Origin: Clostridia bacterium
Lineage (GTDB): Bacteria; Bacillota; Clostridia; RUG12999
DNA: 37,061 nucleotides
Direction: 5' to 3'
Assembly: GCA_017396395.1 (NCBI GenBank)
Contig: JAFQMF010000015.1
Location: 203,940 to 241,000, forward strand
The notes beneath the pieces were generated by a model. That model saw nothing but the letters and a program-made list of their open reading frames with translations. It had not been told where the DNA came from and did no database searches. Of the stretch, positions 33,301 to 37,061 are shown piece by piece. The first letter of the stretch is position 1. Every line of letters starts with the position of its first letter. The position numbers and the translations under genes are program-made.

Positions 33301-35846
33301 CTATTGCTACACATTCCGACAAACGAATTTACATAACAACTAAAACAGAAAATATAGAAAAAACTCTTCTTGATGTTAACAGATTGCAACCATTTTTCGA
33401 GAAGATTTTTGGAGAAACTGTATCCTCTCTATCTATTGATACACTTCAAGAAAAATATAGTAAATGTTCTGGAAAAGTTGAACTTCTTGAAAAATATCTC
33501 GAATATAAAACTTTCAGAGATAAATGTATAAGCTGTGGTCTGGAAGAATTCATTTTGCTAGTTGAAAAAGATGGCATTAAAGATGTTGTTGATAGTTTCA
33601 AAAAGCGTTTCTATATGCTTTGGTTAAGCAAAGTCTTGGATACAAAGCCATCAATTGCAAATTTCAAAGGTGTAACACATGATAAAACAGTAAGTGATTT
33701 CTGTATGCACGATGAACACCAGCTTTCAATTGCACGAATGAGAATCCGCGAAAAATTGATAAACAATTTACCTAGCAAAGATCGTCTTCTTTCAGCACAT
33801 GATGAAATGAGTATACTAACAAGGGAATTAGGCAAAAAACGCCGTATTATGCCAATTAGAAAATTGTTTAAAAGCATCCCTAATCTACTCATGAAAATCA
33901 AACCTTGCTTTATGATGTCGCCGTTATCGGTTTCGTATTTCTTAGAAGCACAAACATATGATTTTGATATGGTAATTTTTGACGAGGCATCACAGATATT
34001 CCCTGAGGATGCTATTGGAGCTATTTTAAGAAGTAAGCAGGTTATTATCGCAGGAGATACAAAACAATTGCCTCCTACCAACTTCTTTGCTTCAAGTGCA
34101 AATAATTTGGACGGACAATTTGATTCATCTGAGGACGAATATGAAGAGGAAATCTTTGATTCAATTCTTGAAGAAACTGCAAGTATATTGCCAAACAGAA
34201 CACTCCTTTGGCATTACAGAAGCAGACATGAAGATTTGATTGCATTTTCAAACAGCCACATATACAAAAATGAGCTTATCACATTCCCTGGAAGTGCGAT
34301 ATCAAAGAAAGATACTGGTGTAGAATACTACAAAGTTGCAGATGGTGTTTATGAAGACAGATGTAATATTTCGGAGGCAAAGAAATGTGTAGATTTAATT
34401 ATTGAACACATTAACAATTATCCGGATTTGTCTCTCGGTATTATTGCATTTAGTGAAAAACAACAATCCACCATCGAACAAGTTCTATATGAATACAGAG
34501 AGCAACATCCTCAGTATGAATGGTTCTTTGATGAAAATAAGGACGAGCCTTTCTTTATCAAAAACCTTGAAAATGTTCAAGGTGACGAAAGAGATACTAT
34601 CATTTTCAGTATATGTTATGCTAAAAACAGTCGTGGAACAATGCTAATGAACTTTGGTCCTCTTGGCAAGCAAGGTGGCGAAAGAAGATTAAATGTTGCG
34701 GTCACAAGAGCAAAGACCAACATCAAGCTCGTAGGTTCAATAGAACCAACAGACATTGACCTTGACAGAGCAAAAAGTGATGGTGCAAGGCTGCTTCGCT
34801 CATATATTGAATTTGCAATGAATGGTCCTTCTACTCTTCCTGCAAAACAGGAAGAAGCCATTGAAAACAGAGATGATTTCTGTGATTGCATTTATGATTT
34901 CTTAACATCAAATGGATTTAAGGTAGCCAGAAACATAGGATGCTCCGATTATAAAATAGATTTAGCGGTTGAACATCCTAAAAACAATGGTACTTTTGTT
35001 GCCGGAATCGAATGTGATGGCGAAAGTTATTCCTCAGCAAGAACAGCTCGTGAAAGAGACCATCTCCGCCCACAGATATTAAAAAATATGGGTTGGAACA
35101 TGTATCGTATTTGGTCAACTGCATGGATTAAAAACACCAACGATGAACAAGAAAGACTTTTAAACTTCATCAATGATTGTTTAAAACAAAATCCTCAACA
35201 GATGACACTAGAAGCAAATGAAACATATGATGTTCCGGTAGAAACTGTTGTAGAAGATAAATCAAAATCTTTTGCGCGTAATAATACTACAAATCCATAT
35301 GGATTCGGATATTATGTTGAAGCAAAATGGTGGGATGCTCCTCAAAATTATAGTTCGAGTAACGAGCAACGAGTAGCAGATGTAATCAACTATGTATTGG
35401 AGATTGAACAGCCTATTCATATAGATTTGCTTTATCAACGTTTAGCAGGATTGTTTGGCAGAGAAAAAGCAACATCTTATGTTCGTGAGCAGGTAGATTA
35501 TGTTCTTAATAGAACTCTTCGCAACTCTGTAAAAATAGAAGATGGTTTTGCTTCAAGAACTGATATGTCAGAAATCAAAGTCAGAGTAAGCAAAATCATT
35601 ACGGATGAGGCTCGAAAGGTTGAACATATATCACTTCCTGAAATCGGAAAAGCAATGATGATAATAGCTGAATACGCATTAGGAATTAATGAATCTGATT
35701 TAAAAGTTGAAACTGCAAGAATCTTTGGTTTTGAGCGAATGGGACCGAAGGTTACAAAAGCAATGAACGATGCATTTGTTAAACTTTTAAAATCCGGAAA
35801 GATAAAACTTATCGATGAAAAAGTACATATTGTGGAGGAATTATAA
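30333..35846 (+). CDS. DUF4011 - SF1 helicase - Vsr-like nuclease - DUF3320-like protein
   Basis: A 1837-residue cytosolic protein. The N-terminus (about 5-260) matches DUF4011: IEYWKSQLLDTGKRNKMINY. A superfamily 1 helicase follows: Walker A GPPGTGKS (309-316), motif II DEAS (1217-1220), motif III GDTKQLPP (1241-1248), motif V VQGDERD (1415-1421) and motif VI VAVTRAK (1455-1461). About 870 residues of acidic, helical sequence separate motifs I and II. Next is a Vsr/MTES_1575-type endonuclease region with D1543, E1560-C-D1562 and MGWNMYRIWSTAW (about 1587-1599). The end (about 1690-1825) resembles DUF3320, including LPEIGKAMMIIAEYALGI and ARIFGFERMG. This layout is known in antiphage proteins (Hhe type, from memory). 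GAGGTGG precedes the ATG; the stop overlaps the kinase start. All key motifs are intact. Confidence 0.88.
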   Translation: MNPIENKKIEYWKSQLLDTGKRNKMINYRETSRATLKIIEPGLNELYENYVQNENELTFQYPIDKDSDIRTYSVLKLLDKLSCPIPVLLGDIKVATSFQESKKTLKNLRNKSRLAQEEQGTNILYLSLGFIEWQENHGSHHSWVKSPLILVPVSLTVESLNAPYKLVRYDDDVVVNPTLQHLLSADYGVELPPFDSDKDTIEDYLKSLEDIADEKGWRIIREASIGLLSFLKINMYKDLEHNIENITNNVVLKAMLGDTSEITNIPEELKSYNHDALIPKECFQVLSADSSQQDAIELSKRGVSFVMQGPPGTGKSQTITNIIAEALASDKKVLFVSEKMAALQVVYKRLSDLGLAEFCLALHSHKANKKQILDDIQNTLSLKKTRVKQEAIEELDRLNFERTELNKYATELHEEVAPLNISCYDAYGILDNLKNASDSLFSLENVDAITRETLNEMIYNLENLSNYINNSNFDIENNPWLGVVINSLSLDDKQVIDNNITLSVQYLKALTSNLGDLTTEYNIDTLNTLQSIKGLVDFIKTLLQISVTPEIIFDNDNIKDLEEFTQKAAERICSLIKDREIVDSWFYSDVYNVDLSKIKSEINSKVEQLKEVLDSSITDNVAENIDNYYADISDILNNMTNVVNLANSDMSLLCLNMPLTLTNLSVLHDLIVELKTQPSCQKQWFDAKILGSAIFNISKYKELSFKINSLNNEILSNWEKEIFDIEYTEILNRFKTDYKSIFKIFNSNYRADKKAVIRNCKDPLAKISDQQIVTTLLKIKELNELTTELANNKSAIDEMYGSAFSGTNTDWEAVSLDLSSLQKILALYPDASTQSEFKNILINNEYDKLSRIFATFDELSSERIQSICSTFNRLFLNKLNSNEDLTDVISKIKSALETVGELQSQIKELKGIYKDTDSHVGIFVKLEKAIELRSSEDVLKNEEQLFKSYYADLYNYTSTDWNEIKKHIDNKKEFDRLVSTSNIPKHFLRTIATHSDKRIYITTKTENIEKTLLDVNRLQPFFEKIFGETVSSLSIDTLQEKYSKCSGKVELLEKYLEYKTFRDKCISCGLEEFILLVEKDGIKDVVDSFKKRFYMLWLSKVLDTKPSIANFKGVTHDKTVSDFCMHDEHQLSIARMRIREKLINNLPSKDRLLSAHDEMSILTRELGKKRRIMPIRKLFKSIPNLLMKIKPCFMMSPLSVSYFLEAQTYDFDMVIFDEASQIFPEDAIGAILRSKQVIIAGDTKQLPPTNFFASSANNLDGQFDSSEDEYEEEIFDSILEETASILPNRTLLWHYRSRHEDLIAFSNSHIYKNELITFPGSAISKKDTGVEYYKVADGVYEDRCNISEAKKCVDLIIEHINNYPDLSLGIIAFSEKQQSTIEQVLYEYREQHPQYEWFFDENKDEPFFIKNLENVQGDERDTIIFSICYAKNSRGTMLMNFGPLGKQGGERRLNVAVTRAKTNIKLVGSIEPTDIDLDRAKSDGARLLRSYIEFAMNGPSTLPAKQEEAIENRDDFCDCIYDFLTSNGFKVARNIGCSDYKIDLAVEHPKNNGTFVAGIECDGESYSSARTARERDHLRPQILKNMGWNMYRIWSTAWIKNTNDEQERLLNFINDCLKQNPQQMTLEANETYDVPVETVVEDKSKSFARNNTTNPYGFGYYVEAKWWDAPQNYSSSNEQRVADVINYVLEIEQPIHIDLLYQRLAGLFGREKATSYVREQVDYVLNRTLRNSVKIEDGFASRTDMSEIKVRVSKIITDEARKVEHISLPEIGKAMMIIAEYALGINESDLKVETARIFGFERMGPKVTKAMNDAFVKLLKSGKIKLIDEKVHIVEEL

Positions 35847-37061
35847 TGAGTAACGAAACAATGATAAACCCTATTAACAATTCAAGCAGTACTGTGATAA
35901 ATTCTGAATTGCAGTCAAATAATGCAACTGTAATCAATACAGAGATTAGCAATTTAAGTAATATTGCAGAGGGAACTACCCTTTGTGACAAATATACAGT
36001 TGTAAGCAAGCTCGACATCAACACCGGCGAGGCTGATTTGTATGTTTGTGATTACAACAGTGAAAAGTTTATTGCCAAAATTTACAGAAGAAAATTTGCA
36101 ATAAAACCGGAAGTAACAAATATCTTAAAACAAATTGATTCTCCATATATTGCGAAACTTTATGAAACCGGAACAATCAATGGAATGCCTTTTGAAATAT
36201 TACCTTACTACAAAAATGGCAGTATTCAGGGAAGAAAATTTACTTATGAGGAATTAAAAAACAACATCATTCCTTGCATCAATGCAGGTCTTAAAGCTTT
36301 GCACGATAAGGAAATCATACATAAGGACTTAAAACCTTCTAACATTATGCTTTGCGATAATGGTAAAGATGTTGCAATTATTGACTTTGGTATCAGTTCT
36401 GTTCGTGAAGCCGGCAATACCGTTGTAATGACACGCACAGGTATGACACCTGAATATTCTGCACCCGAAACATTCAGAAATCTGTTCTTAACCGAATCAG
36501 ACTATTATTCCTTTGGTGTAACTGTATTTGAATTGTTCTGTGGTTTTACTCCGTATGCTCATATGTCACCTGATGAAATCGAAAAATATACATCAGTACA
36601 AAGAATCCCTGTGCCAAAAGATATGCCAACAGAGCTTGCAGACTTTATCAATGCTCTCACATATTATGATATAACAAACCGTAAGAACAAAGATAACCCC
36701 AACAGAAGATGGACTTATGAAGAGGTTAGAAACTGGTGCGCAGGCAAAAAGCAAACGATTCCCGGCGAAAGTATTGGTAATGGACGTGTAGATATGAAAC
36801 CGTATAACTTCAAGGGGAAGGATTTCACAGATACACACGGTCTTGTTGTTGAACTTGCTACGTACTGGAATGATGGTAAAAAAGAACTGTTCAGAGGTTA
36901 TCTCGCTCCGCACTTTGCAAACAGTTCAAATCAAAAGTGCGCAAGAGTGTGTGATGATGCCGAGGAAGAAGCAAGAAAAGGTACAAAGAGTGATGATTTG
37001 ATTTTCTGGTCAACAATATACAGACTTGCTCCTGAACTCAAAACATTCTATTGGAAAGGCA
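35846..37061 (+). CDS. Hanks-type Ser/Thr protein kinase with C-terminal extension (3' end outside window)
   Basis: At least 405 residues. After an Asn/Ser/Thr-rich, probably disordered N-terminus (about 1-45, with TVIN twice) comes a full kinase domain: Gly-loop region LDINTGEADLY, ATP-binding K78 in FIAKIY, catalytic HKDLKPSN (159-166), DFG (180-182) and APE (206-208). The catalytic HRD is HKD, which is functional in many kinases. The domain ends near residue 285. A further region with ELATYWNDGKKELFRGYLAPHF and a CDDAEEEARKG stretch belongs to no family I can name; the frame is still open at the last base. No membrane span precedes it, so the protein is probably cytosolic. Its ATG overlaps the helicase stop by one base, so the two proteins are made together. 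Confidence 0.88.
   Translation, partial: MSNETMINPINNSSSTVINSELQSNNATVINTEISNLSNIAEGTTLCDKYTVVSKLDINTGEADLYVCDYNSEKFIAKIYRRKFAIKPEVTNILKQIDSPYIAKLYETGTINGMPFEILPYYKNGSIQGRKFTYEELKNNIIPCINAGLKALHDKEIIHKDLKPSNIMLCDNGKDVAIIDFGISSVREAGNTVVMTRTGMTPEYSAPETFRNLFLTESDYYSFGVTVFELFCGFTPYAHMSPDEIEKYTSVQRIPVPKDMPTELADFINALTYYDITNRKNKDNPNRRWTYEEVRNWCAGKKQTIPGESIGNGRVDMKPYNFKGKDFTDTHGLVVELATYWNDGKKELFRGYLAPHFANSSNQKCARVCDDAEEEARKGTKSDDLIFWSTIYRLAPELKTFYWKG

Larger units (their letters stand above)
26594..37061. other. Putative genomic island (accessory region, right end outside window)
   Basis: From the truncated 3' end of spoIVA to the window end all genes are accessory: a nuclease candidate, a Cys-rich protein, a lipoprotein, an XRE regulator, two kinases and a helicase-nuclease. 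Gln codons shift from mostly CAG in aspS or hisS to mostly CAA in the 1837-codon gene, which suggests a different origin. I found no integrase, transposase, tRNA or direct-repeat att site in the visible part, so the mechanism of acquisition is unknown and the left boundary is inferred. Confidence 0.5.

Noticed and set aside
33611-34081. 156-codon open frame on the minus strand
   Set aside because: Antisense to helicase motifs II-III in the 1837-residue gene; a shadow of a conserved coding region.
30333-37061. Assigning the locus outright as Mokosh or Hhe
   Set aside because: No PLD nuclease motif is visible for Mokosh, and Hhe as I recall it is a single gene without kinases. The similarity is partial, so a firm name would overstate the evidence.
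1-37061. tRNA, rRNA, CRISPR array or insertion sequence
   Set aside because: Reading both strands I saw no regularly spaced repeats, no cloverleaf or rRNA segment and no transposase-like frame.

Overview
The window comes from a low-GC, spore-forming Gram-positive bacterium. A SpoIVA homologue, strong AGGAGG-type ribosome binding sites, SigA-type TTGACA-N17-TATAAT promoters and the gene complement (ackA/pta, HtpG, LOG family, DUF4830-like protein, Gld-type ABC operon) all fit Clostridia, perhaps an uncultured gut lineage. The genus cannot be fixed from the sequence alone.

Positions 1-26.6 kb look like ordinary chromosome. In order: the 3' end of a phosphoglucomutase gene; hisS-aspS; a four-gene Gld-type ABC transporter operon (ATPase, permease, GldG-like, DUF4340-like); a 0.8 kb gap with a strong promoter, a structured leader or ncRNA and a 48-residue ORF; a coupled PLP-enzyme/EamA transporter pair on the minus strand; a DUF4830-like protein; an ABC exporter overlapping a COG1313-type radical SAM gene; ackA and pta (minus); a LOG-family nucleotide hydrolase; a membrane protein made of two tandem Pr6Pr-like halves; pgeF; htpG (minus); cardiolipin synthase; an orphan phage-portal-like gene (minus); and spoIVA. 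spoIVA ends about 70-80 codons before the usual C-terminus.

From about 26.6 kb to the end the content changes to accessory DNA with different codon choice (CAA rather than CAG for Gln). It begins at the truncated spoIVA end. It holds a perfect 40-bp palindrome, a probable PD-(D/E)XK nuclease gene (minus) and a small Cys-rich protein gene (minus). A divergent promoter pair is built symmetrically around a 43-bp perfect inverted repeat. A rightward gene set follows: lipoprotein, XRE regulator, compact HipA-like kinase, 1837-residue DUF4011/SF1-helicase/Vsr-like nuclease protein, and a Ser/Thr protein kinase that runs off the window. The helicase stop and kinase start share a base (TAATG), so these two are translationally coupled.

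I read this rightward set as a candidate phage-defence operon. The large protein would sense or process nucleic acid, and two different kinases (HipA-like and Hanks-type) plus an XRE repressor would provide control or the toxic output. The domain calls rest on visible motifs. The defence role is inference from the families and their company. The combination of a HipA-like kinase, a DUF4011 helicase-nuclease and a Hanks kinase is the best candidate here for an undescribed system.
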